Shown here: positions 45,287 to 54,046 of the stretch, one piece after another
Numbering within the stretch: position 1 is the first letter of the stretch
Layout of the letters: every line of letters starts with the position of its first letter
NCBI GenBank assembly: GCA_963785155.1
Contig: CAWAUB010000007.1
Location: 124,001 to 188,000 of the forward strand
Source: DASUSH01 sp963785155
GTDB taxonomy: Bacteria; Actinomycetota; Thermoleophilia; Solirubrobacterales; 70-9
Direction of reading: 5' to 3'
Length of the DNA: 64,000 nt
Made by a program: the position numbers and the translations under genes
Notes under the pieces: generated by a model
What the model was told of the DNA's origin: nothing
Seen by the model: only the letters and a program-made list of their open reading frames with translations
Database searches by the model: none

Positions 45287-47221
45287 ATGGCTGCGGCACT
45301 GAAAGCACCGGGGCAGCCCCGCGCCTTCCTGGGCGCGCTGATCGGCGGAGCGTTCGGCTTCGGCCTGGTCGTGCTGCTGCGAACCCTCGCGGACCTGCCG
45401 ACCTTCCAGACCGAGGAGACCGGCTACCCGCAGGTGATCGTCCCCGCGATCACCGCCCCGTTCGGCTACCTGATCGGGCTCGGTTGCTTCAGCTACTGGT
45501 TCAAGTGGGCTGGCGGGGGCTCGCCCGACCCGCACGACCACTCACAGCACGGGGCGAAGAGCTGGAAGGACTACTTCAAGTTCAACACCGATCACAAGGT
45601 GATCGGGATCCAGTACACGGTCACCAGCTTCATCTTCTTCTTCATCGGCGGCCTGATCGCGATGGGGATCCGCGCCGAGCTCGCTCAGCCGGGCACGCAG
45701 ATCGTCGACACGAGCCTCTTCAACGGGATGTTCTCGACGCACGCGGCGCTGATGATCTTCGTCTTCGTGATCCCGGTCTTCGCCGGGCTCGCGAACTACG
45801 TGCTGCCGCTGATGATCGGCGCGCCGGACATGGCGTTCCCGCGCCTGAACGGCCTCTCCTTCTGGCTCCTGCCGATCGCCGGCGTCCTCTTCCTCGCCAG
45901 CTACTTCGTTCCCGGCGGCGCCTTCGACGCCGGCTGGACCGGCTACGCGCCGCTCTCGACCGGCGCGCCGTTAGGCCAGTCCTTCTTCAACATCGGGGTG
46001 CAGTTCGCGGGCGCGTCTTCGGTGGCGACCGCTCTCAACTTCCTCGTGACGATCATCACAATGCGTGCGCCGGGGATGAACTTCTGGCGCCTGCCGCTGC
46101 TCGTCTGGGCGAACCTCTCGACCTCGCTGCTCGTCGTCGCCGCAACGCCGTTCATCGCCGGTGTGCAGTTCATGGTCCTCTTCGACCGCGCACTGCACAC
46201 GAACTTCTTCAACGCGGCCGGCGGCGGCGACGTCATCAGCTACCAGCACATCTTCTGGTTCTACTCCCACCCGGCCGTCTACATCATGATGCTGCCGGGC
46301 TTCGGGATCATCTCCGAGGTCATCTCCACCCACGCCCGAAAACCCATCTTCGGATACAGGTTGATGGCCCTGGCGCTGATCGGGATCGTCGTCCTGTCCT
46401 ACACGGTGTGGGCGCACCACATGTTCGTCAGCGGCATGTTCAGCTGGTTACGCGTGCCGATGATGATCACGACGCTGCTGATCGCGATCCCGACGGGGAT
46501 CAAGATATTCAGCTGGTTAGGGACCTTATTTGGCTCGGTCCTACACCTGAAATCGACCTCGATGCTCTTCGCGCTCGGGTTCATCGTCACCTTCGTGGTC
46601 GGCGGGATCTCCGGGGTCATGCTGGGCATGGTGCCGCTCGACATCCACATGTCGGACACCTACTTCGTCGTCGCCCATATCCACTTCGTGCTCTTCGGCG
46701 GCTCGGTCTTCACGATCTTCGCCGGCGTCTACCACTGGTTCCCGAAGATGACGGGGCGGATGTACGACGAGCGGCTGGGACGGGCCCACTTCTGGCTCAC
46801 CCTGGCCGGCATGCTGGGCACCTTCGTGCCCCAGCACTGGATCGGGCTCGAGGGCATGCCGCGCCGCGTGGCCGACTACGCGGCCGAGTTCGGCAACTGG
46901 AACCTGTTCATCTCGATCAGCGCCTTCGTGCTCGGCGCCGCGCAGCTGATCTTCCTCTACAACATGATCGTCTCCTGGAAGTTCGGCCCGCGCGCCTCCG
47001 CAAACCCCTGGCGGGCGAAGACGATCGAGTGGCAGGTCTCCTCACCGCCGCCGCTCTTCAACTTCGACGAGATTCCGCGCGTCGTTGGCGGCCCGTATGA
47101 GTTCGGCGTCCCGGGCGCCCGCCACGCGATCATGCACGGGGAGGACGAGGGCGCCGAGGTGGAGGAGGCTGAGCCGGCCACGGCCGGAGAGGCGGGCAAG
47201 GAGCCCGCGGGCGCCACCTGA
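45287..47221 (+). CDS. coxA: cytochrome c oxidase subunit I, A2-type
   Basis: A 644-residue haem-copper oxidase core. Haem a ligands are His152 (FSTHAALMIF) and His466, haem a3 His464 (VAHIHFVLF), CuB His328 with the crosslinking Tyr332 (FYSHPAVYIM) and His377/378 (VWAHHMF). The E of HPEVY is replaced: YSHPAVY is the hallmark of A2-type oxidases, which replace the D-channel glutamate with a Tyr-Ser pair. Two extra N-terminal helices precede the usual TDHK start. TAGGCT ends 10 nt before the ATG, so it may also be transcribed independently of coxB. Confidence 0.96.
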   Translation: MAAALKAPGQPRAFLGALIGGAFGFGLVVLLRTLADLPTFQTEETGYPQVIVPAITAPFGYLIGLGCFSYWFKWAGGGSPDPHDHSQHGAKSWKDYFKFNTDHKVIGIQYTVTSFIFFFIGGLIAMGIRAELAQPGTQIVDTSLFNGMFSTHAALMIFVFVIPVFAGLANYVLPLMIGAPDMAFPRLNGLSFWLLPIAGVLFLASYFVPGGAFDAGWTGYAPLSTGAPLGQSFFNIGVQFAGASSVATALNFLVTIITMRAPGMNFWRLPLLVWANLSTSLLVVAATPFIAGVQFMVLFDRALHTNFFNAAGGGDVISYQHIFWFYSHPAVYIMMLPGFGIISEVISTHARKPIFGYRLMALALIGIVVLSYTVWAHHMFVSGMFSWLRVPMMITTLLIAIPTGIKIFSWLGTLFGSVLHLKSTSMLFALGFIVTFVVGGISGVMLGMVPLDIHMSDTYFVVAHIHFVLFGGSVFTIFAGVYHWFPKMTGRMYDERLGRAHFWLTLAGMLGTFVPQHWIGLEGMPRRVADYAAEFGNWNLFISISAFVLGAAQLIFLYNMIVSWKFGPRASANPWRAKTIEWQVSSPPPLFNFDEIPRVVGGPYEFGVPGARHAIMHGEDEGAEVEEAEPATAGEAGKEPAGAT

Positions 47222-48144
47222 TGACCGAGGCCGAGACCGCAACCCAGCCCACCGACGTCTCCCAGGAGCCCGTGCACGGGCCCGGCACGGTGCTGGCGTT
47301 CCTCAACGAGGTCGCCGGCGGACGCAAGCTGCTCGAGACGATCCGCGACCGGGTCGAGCACGGCGCGAGCCGCGTCGCTCTCGCGGCGCCGCAGAACCAG
47401 CCCTCCGTGGGCCAGATCGTCGACGTCGACGAGGTCCGCGAGGCGGCGCAGAGCCGCGTCGAGGTCACCCAGATCGTTCTCGCCGAGTTCGGCATCGACG
47501 CCGAGGCCGCCGTCTTCGACCCGAACCCGCTGCTCGCCCTCGACGACGCCGTCCGAGCCTTCACCCCCCAGGAGATCCTGCTCTCCTGCCTGTATGAGTC
47601 CCGGGTCGGGATCCTGCGGCGCGACCTGGTCGAGTGGGCCAAGGAGCGTTTCGAGGCCCCGGTTACCCACATCCAGGTCCGCGTCGACGACGACGCCGTC
47701 CGCTGGGACGTCACCCACACGCTCGTCGTCGCCACCCAGACCGTCAACTCGCCCGAGCTCCAGAGCCGGCTCAAGGACCGTGCGAAGGAGAAGCCGCACC
47801 GCTACACCTTCGTCTGCCCGCGCTCCGGCGAGATCTCGCGCGAGCAGGTCTGCGAGCGGCTCGCGCGCACCCTCGCAGAGCTCTATCGCAACGAGGTCGA
47901 CGCGACCGGCCAGCCGATGAGCCCGGAGCCGTTCGCGGCGATCCAGAATGCGATCGAGCACTACCGGATCGACGACATCGTGATCTCCACCTTCGCCGGG
48001 GAGAAGTCGAAATGGCTGGAGGACGGGCTGATCGAGAAGGTCCAGGACCTGACCGACAAGCCGGTCGAGCACGTCGAGGTCGGCCGCGACAGCGTCGAGC
48101 CTGTCGGCGAGCGCGAACCTGCCACGGCGGGAGCGGAGGCCTGA
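47221..48144 (+). CDS. UspA-like tandem-domain protein in the cox operon
   Basis: A 307-residue soluble protein without signal or membrane segments. Two alpha/beta halves can be read (about 30-115 and 165-300); the second has IDDIVISTFAGEKSKWLEDGLIEKV, similar to universal stress protein strands and helices, and the first has SRVALAAPQNQPSVGQIVD. Clear nucleotide-binding glycines are missing, so the assignment to a UspA-like fold is tentative. It sits between coxA and coxC with overlapping starts on both sides (ATGA-type), so its expression is tied to the oxidase. Function unknown. Confidence 0.6.
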   Translation: MTEAETATQPTDVSQEPVHGPGTVLAFLNEVAGGRKLLETIRDRVEHGASRVALAAPQNQPSVGQIVDVDEVREAAQSRVEVTQIVLAEFGIDAEAAVFDPNPLLALDDAVRAFTPQEILLSCLYESRVGILRRDLVEWAKERFEAPVTHIQVRVDDDAVRWDVTHTLVVATQTVNSPELQSRLKDRAKEKPHRYTFVCPRSGEISREQVCERLARTLAELYRNEVDATGQPMSPEPFAAIQNAIEHYRIDDIVISTFAGEKSKWLEDGLIEKVQDLTDKPVEHVEVGRDSVEPVGEREPATAGAEA

Positions 48145-48770
48145 TGGAGTCCGCCTCCGTCGCCGTCGGCCACGGCTCCCACGAGCACCACGGGCCGCCC
48201 GAGTCCAACCAGAGCTCGCGGATCGACCGCCAGACGCTCGGCATCCTGATTTTCATCGTCTCCGAGGTGATGCTCTTCGGAGCCTTCTTCGCCTCCTACT
48301 TCTTCATCCGCGTGGTCGCCTACGAGGGGGGCGTCTGGCCACCGGAGCCGTTCGAGCTGCCGGTCGCCGTCGCCGGGGTCAACACGGCGATCCTGATCTC
48401 GTCGAGCTTCTCGATGCACTGGGCGCTCGAGGCGATCCGCCGCGGCAACCACACGGCGCTGAAGGCGGGGCTCGCGATCACCTGGCTACTGGGCGCGACC
48501 TTCCTCTTCATTCAGATCAACGAGTACGTCCACATCGGCTTCAGCGCACGCGAGGGCGCCTTCGGCTCGATCTTCTACGGTCTCACCGGCCTGCACGGCG
48601 CCCACGTCTTCGTCGGCCTGCTGCTGCTCACCTTCGCCAACATCCGCGCCTGGAAGGGCCACTTCGGGCCCAAGGCGGAGGACCACCTCGGCGTCGAGGT
48701 GCCGGGCATCTATTGGCACTTCGTCGACGTCATGTGGATCATCGTCTTCACGGCCGTCTACATCCTCTAG
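48144..48770 (+). CDS. coxC: cytochrome c oxidase subunit III
   Basis: A 208-residue subunit III. After a His-rich N-terminus (HGSHEHHGPPE) there are five visible transmembrane helices: LGILIFIVSEVMLFGAFFASY, VAVAGVNTAILISSS, AITWLLGATFLFIQINEYV, GLHGAHVFVGLLLLTFA and YWHFVDVMWIIVFTAVYI. The conserved E of SEVMLF and the WHFVD motif are present. The five-helix form (lacking the first two) is usual for many bacteria. ATG overlaps the preceding stop. A hairpin follows the stop codon. Confidence 0.94.
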   Translation: MESASVAVGHGSHEHHGPPESNQSSRIDRQTLGILIFIVSEVMLFGAFFASYFFIRVVAYEGGVWPPEPFELPVAVAGVNTAILISSSFSMHWALEAIRRGNHTALKAGLAITWLLGATFLFIQINEYVHIGFSAREGAFGSIFYGLTGLHGAHVFVGLLLLTFANIRAWKGHFGPKAEDHLGVEVPGIYWHFVDVMWIIVFTAVYIL

Positions 48771-48785
48771 CTCAGCCTGAGCTAG
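48767..48785 (+). terminator. hairpin after coxC
   Basis: CTAGCTCAG (48767-48775) is followed, after one base, by its exact reverse complement CTGAGCTAG (48777-48785). It overlaps the coxC stop codon. There is no T tract, so it may be a weak or Rho-assisted terminator, or an mRNA-stabilising end hairpin. Confidence 0.5.
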
Positions 48786-48864
48786 CTGCCGCCGGGAAAG
48801 TACGGACTCGGACCCGTACCAACTACGGAAGCGAGGGGGCTCGCCAGCGCGGAGAATCGGGGGC

Positions 48865-51636
48865 GTGCGGGTTAAGGGCTTGAGGCGAGCGGGGTTCGCG
48901 AGCGCATTCGTAGTTGGCGTGGCCATGTGTGCGCTGATCGCGCCTGCCGGCGCCTCGGCGGCGACCTGCGGCACCGGCACCGGCGGGCCGTACGCCTCGA
49001 ACCTCTGCTGGTTCGACATGAGCGCCTACAACGACGCCCTGGCGCGCTCGCCGGCGGGCCAGCCAATGTCGATCACCCTTCCGGGGGGCTACACGGCCAC
49101 GTTCACGCTGACCTCGAGGCCCGTCGCGGGCGCCGGCGTGTATCCGGCCATTGAGCCGAGGGCGACGCCCCTCGAGACCCGCTTCGCGTTCGGCACCGCC
49201 GGCTACGTCGGCGTGCCCGGCAGGCCGTCTCTCTACGCGTTCGATGCCGGGCTCGACAACGGCGTCGAGTTGAAGCTGAGCAACATCACCGTCGTCGACT
49301 CCACGAACACGCCGGTCACGGGCTACAAGTTCGTGATCGCGGACACCGAGAACACGATCAACGGCGAAGGCTTCAACTGGACCTCGGACAAGCCGCTCGA
49401 CCTGATCGGGGTCCTGAATGCCTCGGCTCCGCGCGGATGCCAGAAGGGCCTCTCCGGCCTCGGGCACGACGACGGTCAACTGCATCGGGCAGGGAGGCGA
49501 ACCGCGGGCTCCCGCCAGCCCAGGCCCTGGTACGACGACGTCGATCGTCGGTGCCGACACGCCATCCGAGATCGCCATGTCCATGCGGACGTTCGGGCGC
49601 TCGGGGGCGGCCTTCGCGATCATGACCTCGAAGATCCAGGTGACGAAGAACGTCGACGGGCGGGTCAACGCCACCGACTCGTTCGACGTCAGGGCCGACG
49701 TCGCCCGAGGGATCGACGATCGCGAACGGCGAGCACCGGCGCCGGCAACTCCGCCACGACCGGCGAGCTGACGGTCCTGCCCCGGACCAACGGCTCCGGC
49801 TACACGCTCTCCGACCTCGCGACCCCCGCCAGCGGCACGCGCCTGGCCGACTACTGGCAGTCGTGGTCGTGCACCAACAACGGCGTCGCGGACGCCTCGC
49901 TGCCGAGCGGCGGCGGCACCTCGGTCTCGGTCTTCCCGGAGCCCGGGGACGACATCGAGTGCACGGTCACCAACAAGGCAATGCCCAAACCCGCAGACCT
50001 GTCGATCGAAAAAACGGCCGACAAGGCCAAGGCCGCGCCGGGCGAGCCGGTCACCTACACCTTCACCGCTCACAACGACGGGCCGGCCGCCGCCCATCAC
50101 GTGACCGTCCGCGATCCGTTGTCCCCGTATCTGCAGTACGTGTCGGGACCCCCCGAGTGCACGTTCGCGAACGCCGAGCTCGTCTGCGACTTCGGCACGC
50201 TCGCTGCCGGCCAGACCGTCTCGAAGAACGTCGTGCTGCGCCTCGACCCCGCCTACACCTCGGCGTCGCCCCCGACCGCCGATCTGATCGAGGTCATCAA
50301 GGTGGAGGAGTTCCTCTCCCTGCAGGGTGGCGAGTACCGCCAGGCGAGCCTCTCCTGCCCTGACGGCTATGTGATGACGGACGCCAACCCACGGGTGGAC
50401 TCCGTGGACCAGGGGAACGACCCGGCTGACGTGCATTTCGTCGGCTCCCGGACCGCTCCAAACAACACCGCGGCGGGGATCGCGAGCTACGACTTCGACA
50501 TCGAGAACCACACGACGGGGCAGGCACAGGTCCATCTGTTCGGCGTCTGCGTCGCTCTCGACACCACCGGGAACGATGGCCACACGCTGGGGACCCCGCT
50601 CCGTCAGACGGGCCAGATCAACGCCCCCAACCTCACCGGGACCACCCGCGTCAGCCGGACCCTGACCTGCCCGAATGCGAACGACGTGGCGATCGCTCCC
50701 GGGTACGTCTTCCAGACGGGCGCGAACTTCGTCCACGGCCCCTCGCTCACCTCCGAGCAGTCCCCGGACGGGCGCAGCTGGACCTTCGAATTCCAGGTCG
50801 CGCCGAAGTCCGCGATACAGAACGACGCGTTGATCGACGTCTCGATCCGTTGCATCCCGCGGACCACCTCGACCGACTCGGGCCACCAGCACGCGCTCAA
50901 GTTCCACCACGTCTACGGGCGCGTCACCGTAGGCCCCCACTCGACCGGCGAATACCGGCTCTCCTGCCCCGTCGGCTTCAAGGGAATCGTCGAGACGCAC
51001 GACCTCCCATTTGGCATGAAGGTCCTGGGCACCACGCCGATGCCCATCAACCGCGATTTCCGCCTGCACAACACGACCGACGAGGAGCTCGACGCGGATC
51101 TCGACCTCGTCTGCCTCGAATCGCGGGTTGGTGACGAGCGCAACGGCGGCGACGTCATGAACACGGCGTCGGTCCACGGCGACGAGCCCGACTGGAACGC
51201 CGGCAACGACTTCGCCAGCTTCGTGCTCCACGACCCGCCGATCACCGACGGTGACTCGTCCGGCGGATCGGGTGACGGATCTGATTCCGGATCGGTCGGG
51301 GCGGACGATGGGTCGGGGAGCGGCGCACGTCCCGACGACGCACCCGGCTCCGAGAAGCTCGGCCTGCGCCTCGGCGACCGGGTGACGCCTGCTGGGAAGA
51401 CGGCGCTGGTCAATGTGTCCGCCGGCGATGAGCCCTCGGCCGGGACGGTCAGCATCTACCGCGGGGACAAGAAGCTCGGCACGGGCAAGTTCGATCTCTC
51501 CGCAGGCGAGGACGCGTACGTCGACGTCCGGCTCTCGAAGAAGGGCCGCAAGCTCATGCGGCGGCTGACGAGCGTCACCGTCACGGTCGCGACCGGCGGC
51601 GAGACGGTCGAGCGCGAGCTCCGCGTCGCGCGCTAG
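48865..51636 (+). CDS. large secreted DUF11-repeat surface protein, three compensating frameshifts
   Basis: About 920 residues after correction. N-terminal signal: FASAFVVGVAMCALIAPAGASA. The first domain (about 35-170) is a beta-rich CshA-like region (TLPGGYTATFTLTSRPVAG). Further on, PADLSIEKTADKAKAAPGE and VTYTFTAHNDGP form a clear DUF11 repeat, followed by beta-sandwich regions with many cysteines, an acidic Gly/Ser linker (SSGGSGDGSDSGSVGADDGS) and a C-terminal beta domain. Insertions near 49463 (G), 49712 (A) and 49729 (G) each shift by one and together restore frame, so both ends read in the same phase. Likely a cell-wall-associated or secreted adhesin-like protein. Confidence 0.75.
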   Translation: MRVKGLRRAGFASAFVVGVAMCALIAPAGASAATCGTGTGGPYASNLCWFDMSAYNDALARSPAGQPMSITLPGGYTATFTLTSRPVAGAGVYPAIEPRATPLETRFAFGTAGYVGVPGRPSLYAFDAGLDNGVELKLSNITVVDSTNTPVTGYKFVIADTENTINGEGFNWTSDKPLDLIGVLNASAPRGCQKGLSGLGHDDGQLHRAGRRTAGSRQPRPWYDDVDRRCRHAIRDRHVHADVRALGGGLRDHDLEDPGDEERRRAGQRHRLVRRQGRRRPRDRRSRTASTGAGNSATTGELTVLPRTNGSGYTLSDLATPASGTRLADYWQSWSCTNNGVADASLPSGGGTSVSVFPEPGDDIECTVTNKAMPKPADLSIEKTADKAKAAPGEPVTYTFTAHNDGPAAAHHVTVRDPLSPYLQYVSGPPECTFANAELVCDFGTLAAGQTVSKNVVLRLDPAYTSASPPTADLIEVIKVEEFLSLQGGEYRQASLSCPDGYVMTDANPRVDSVDQGNDPADVHFVGSRTAPNNTAAGIASYDFDIENHTTGQAQVHLFGVCVALDTTGNDGHTLGTPLRQTGQINAPNLTGTTRVSRTLTCPNANDVAIAPGYVFQTGANFVHGPSLTSEQSPDGRSWTFEFQVAPKSAIQNDALIDVSIRCIPRTTSTDSGHQHALKFHHVYGRVTVGPHSTGEYRLSCPVGFKGIVETHDLPFGMKVLGTTPMPINRDFRLHNTTDEELDADLDLVCLESRVGDERNGGDVMNTASVHGDEPDWNAGNDFASFVLHDPPITDGDSSGGSGDGSDSGSVGADDGSGSGARPDDAPGSEKLGLRLGDRVTPAGKTALVNVSAGDEPSAGTVSIYRGDKKLGTGKFDLSAGEDAYVDVRLSKKGRKLMRRLTSVTVTVATGGETVERELRVAR

Positions 51637-51729
51637 CAAGCCTCACGCGGTGGAGTACCGTTTGCGCGAGGGATCGTCGAAGGCAAGGTAGGCCTGTCCA
51701 GGACCTCGGAGGCGTAATCCCCGATTACT

Positions 51730-51745
51730 GCGAGACGCGTCTCGC
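51730..51745. promoter_or_regulatory. 16-bp perfect palindrome
   Basis: GCGAGACGCGTCTCGC is self-complementary over all 16 bases. It lies about 90 bases past the surface-protein stop, in an otherwise gene-free stretch. It could be a protein-binding site or the stem of a transcript end. No T run follows. Confidence 0.35.
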
Positions 51746-51899
51746 TACGCGAATGTGATGGCGACGATTGCGGATCGTCATCGCTCGTCGGCTGCGGCTG
51801 CCGTCGCGAGATCGATGACGTCACTCGGCCGCGTCGGCGAGATCGAGGCCTGCCGTACCACAGGAGGGGCGTCACCGCGGCCACCGATCGCCCGCTCGT

Positions 51900-52120
51900 C
51901 AGCGGGCAAGTTGCTGATGCGCAAGCTTAGGAGAATTGGCGATCGGGCGGAGCTGGAGGGTCCCCAGGGTCCCCTGGGGGATGCGGGGCCGAAGGGCTGA
52001 TCCCGGGCGAGCAGGGTCAGACCGGCTGCCCCGGGGTCGGCGCTGGCCGACGCCCAGGTCCGATCGAACGGGACGCTGGACCCCGGAACGGCCCTGAGGG
52101 ACGTGCAGGACCCATCTGAG
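51900..52120 (+). pseudogene. decayed collagen-like (Gly-X-Y) fragment
   Basis: One frame reads ELEGPQGPLGDAGPKG from about 51952 and stops at TGA near 51999. A shifted frame continues with GLIPGEQGQTGCPGVGAGR from 51996 and then RRPGPIERDAGPRNGPEGR up to a stop at about 52118. Together these are degenerating Gly-X-Y triplets of a bacterial collagen-like protein. Thermoleophilia commonly encode such proteins with a Pro-Arg-Gly-Pro tail. No start or N-terminal signal is recoverable upstream, so I call it a pseudogene remnant. Confidence 0.5.
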
Positions 52121-52455
52121 CCCAGCTACGTTCGACTCGACCTTTCCGCACGTCCCACGCTTCACGTCGAGGACACCGGTACTTCAGTCTCGAAGCTTCA
52201 CGTCGCATGAATGCCGTCGCGCCAACGGCGATCGTAAGGACCGCGGGCGCGCTGCCGTTCGCGAGCACGAGAAGTAGCATCCAGGGTCACCCATGCCACT
52301 TTGCGAACGTGGCGGGGACGAATCGCTTGGTCCAGTCCGGCTACACCTCTCGATGCTGCGAGGTCCCCCGCGCGGACACAGGGGCGACTCGAACGGCGGA
52401 TTCTTCGTCCGGATCTTCGCACTGACCGTGCCCGACACTCGATAGCGTCCCGCGC
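52121..52455. other. gene-free stretch
   Basis: Between the collagen-like remnant and the PNPOx-like gene. Short open frames exist on both strands; one reverse frame ending near 52017 opens with a hydrophobic MLLLVLANGSAPAVLTIAVGA but has no family signature and runs over the remnant. Only the -10-like TAGCGT at 52443-52448, 7 nt before the next GTG, looks functional. Confidence 0.4.
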
Positions 52456-53394
52456 GTGGCACCGGAATGGAGCGATGAGGTCGACGAGATCCTCGGCGGG
52501 GACCTCGCCGCCGGTTTTGCCTACCTGACGCCGGCGAAGGGGGTCGTGATCACCCCGATGGCGCCGCTCGGGCTGCGCGATCGTGAGGCCGGGACGGTGA
52601 CGTTGAGCACGTCGCTGGGGCTGTGGAAGAAGCTCGACCGGGTGCGTAAGAACCCCGGCGTCGCGGTGGCCTACCACGCGCGTGAGCACGGTTTGACCGA
52701 CCGGCCGGGGTTCGTCGTGGTGCAGGGACGCGCGTCCTTCTCGACGACGCCCGATCGCGACTGGCTCGAGTCGATCACGCCCGAGTGGGAGCGCTTCCTG
52801 GGGCCGCGACGAACCGGCCTGGCCGGTCGCACGATGAACGTCTACTACTGGGAGCGGGTCGCGATCGATATCGCCGTCGAGCGGGTCACGGCCTTTCCGG
52901 ACGACGCCGCGTCGGAGGAGCCGGTGATCACGGGAGCGGAGCCGCCACCTCCGCCCGAGCCTCAGGCCGCGCCAAAGGGGGGCACCGAACCTCGCCTCGA
53001 CGCCGGCAAGGCCGCGAAGTTGGGCGAGGCGCTGCCTCACACGCTCCTCGGCTGGTGCGGCTCCGAGGAGATGCCCGAGGTCGTCCCGGCGTCGATCGCC
53101 GGCTCCGGGCCCGAGGGCCTGGAGTTACGGGTTCGAGCCGGCTCCGTGCCCGCGGGCGGCAGGCGCGCCGGCCTCACCTCGCATTCGTTCAAGCCACGGA
53201 TGATCGGGCAGGAGCAGCGCATCCACACCGGCTGGATGGAGGCGGATGGTGGCGAGGCCGTCCGCTATGCACCACACACCAAGGCCGGCTACCGGTTGCC
53301 GCCCTCGAAGACGCTCTTCACGATTGCCTGCAGCGCACTCGCTACACGGATGGGGGCCGCGCGCAAGGCGGGACTGGCAGAGCCCTCTAGCTGA
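52456..53394 (+). CDS. PNPOx-like FMN-binding split-barrel protein
   Basis: A 312-residue protein. The N-terminal ~150 residues resemble a pyridoxamine 5'-phosphate oxidase-like flavin fold: GDLAAGFAYLTPAKGVVITPMA, TVTLSTSLGLWKKLDRVRKNPGVAVAYH and VVQGRASFSTTPDRDWLES. A Pro-rich linker (PPPPPEP) joins a second domain (about 180-312) with RRAGLTSHSFKPRMIGQEQR and RYAPHTKAGYRLPPSKTLF, possibly another barrel half. Likely binds FMN or F420, as many actinobacterial paralogues do. It overlaps a convergent gene by 8 bases. Confidence 0.65.
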   Translation: MAPEWSDEVDEILGGDLAAGFAYLTPAKGVVITPMAPLGLRDREAGTVTLSTSLGLWKKLDRVRKNPGVAVAYHAREHGLTDRPGFVVVQGRASFSTTPDRDWLESITPEWERFLGPRRTGLAGRTMNVYYWERVAIDIAVERVTAFPDDAASEEPVITGAEPPPPPEPQAAPKGGTEPRLDAGKAAKLGEALPHTLLGWCGSEEMPEVVPASIAGSGPEGLELRVRAGSVPAGGRRAGLTSHSFKPRMIGQEQRIHTGWMEADGGEAVRYAPHTKAGYRLPPSKTLFTIACSALATRMGAARKAGLAEPSS

Positions 53395-53779
53395 TCGTCA
53401 CCGAGCCGGACTTCACGTCCAGGCAGGTGATCTGATCGCCGCTGCCGGACTGGAAGGTCGACTCCTTGACCTCGGCGTAGTACTTGCCGTTTTTGACCTT
53501 GCCGCCACCGACGCCGACGGAGAACTTGCCCTTGCCGTTCGTCTTGTCCGAACCGAGCTTGTCCTTGTCGCCGTTCTTCTTGCGGAAGACGTTGACCTTG
53601 CGGCCCTTGATGCAGTTCGACTTGCCCGAGTCGATCTTGCCCGAGAACTCCTGCGAGCCGCCTCCCGCCTCGAACTTGAACTTGTCGAAGAAGGTGGGAT
53701 AGGTGTCCTGAAGCCCTGCGGTCGCTGTGGCCGCGAAGAGGGCGAGGACGGCGATGGAGAGGCTGATAACCCTGCGCAT
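53387..53779 (-). CDS. secreted Lys/Gly-rich beta protein
   Basis: A 130-residue exported protein: signal RRVISLSIAVLALFAATATA, then a basic, beta-rich mature domain with one conserved-looking region (SGKIDSGKSNCIKGRKVNVF and TCLDVKSGSVTIS) holding two cysteines that probably pair. It resembles small secreted Ig-like proteins of Thermoleophilia. TAGGAT on the reverse strand ends 7 nt before the ATG. Function unknown. Confidence 0.68.
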   Translation of the reverse strand: MRRVISLSIAVLALFAATATAGLQDTYPTFFDKFKFEAGGGSQEFSGKIDSGKSNCIKGRKVNVFRKKNGDKDKLGSDKTNGKGKFSVGVGGGKVKNGKYYAEVKESTFQSGSGDQITCLDVKSGSVTIS

Positions 53780-53810
53780 TGCAGGGATCCTACCTGTGCC
53801 GCCTGCGAGA

Positions 53811-54038
53811 ATGAGTCACATGCCGAACCCGCTCCGCCGAGAGCAGGACACGTTCAAGATGCTGCTGTATTTCATGGCCGGCGCCGCGCTTGTGATCGCG
53901 GTGACCCTGATCACGGGCAGCTCCGTCGCGGGGATCGTGCTCGCGATCGTGCTCTTCGCCCTCGCGGCGGTAAAGCTCTGGCGCGACTATCGCCGTTTCG
54001 CGGCGGCGGAGCCCGAGGGAGATCCGGGCGAGGCCTAG
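53811..54038 (+). CDS. small two-helix membrane protein
   Basis: A 75-residue protein with two adjacent transmembrane helices (MLLYFMAGAALVIAVTLIT; VAGIVLAIVLFALAAVKLW) and a short acidic tail (EPEGDPGEA). Start ATG 53811 (MSHMPNP) or 53820. Unknown function. It converges on the cytochrome c gene 9 bases away and is divergent from the secreted basic protein. Confidence 0.55.
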   Translation: MSHMPNPLRREQDTFKMLLYFMAGAALVIAVTLITGSSVAGIVLAIVLFALAAVKLWRDYRRFAAAEPEGDPGEA

Positions 54039-54046
54039 GTCGGGGC

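Noticed and set aside
52017..52280. Reverse-strand 87-residue ORF with a hydrophobic start
   Set aside because: It runs over the collagen-like remnant, lacks any promoter-like element and has no recognisable domain.
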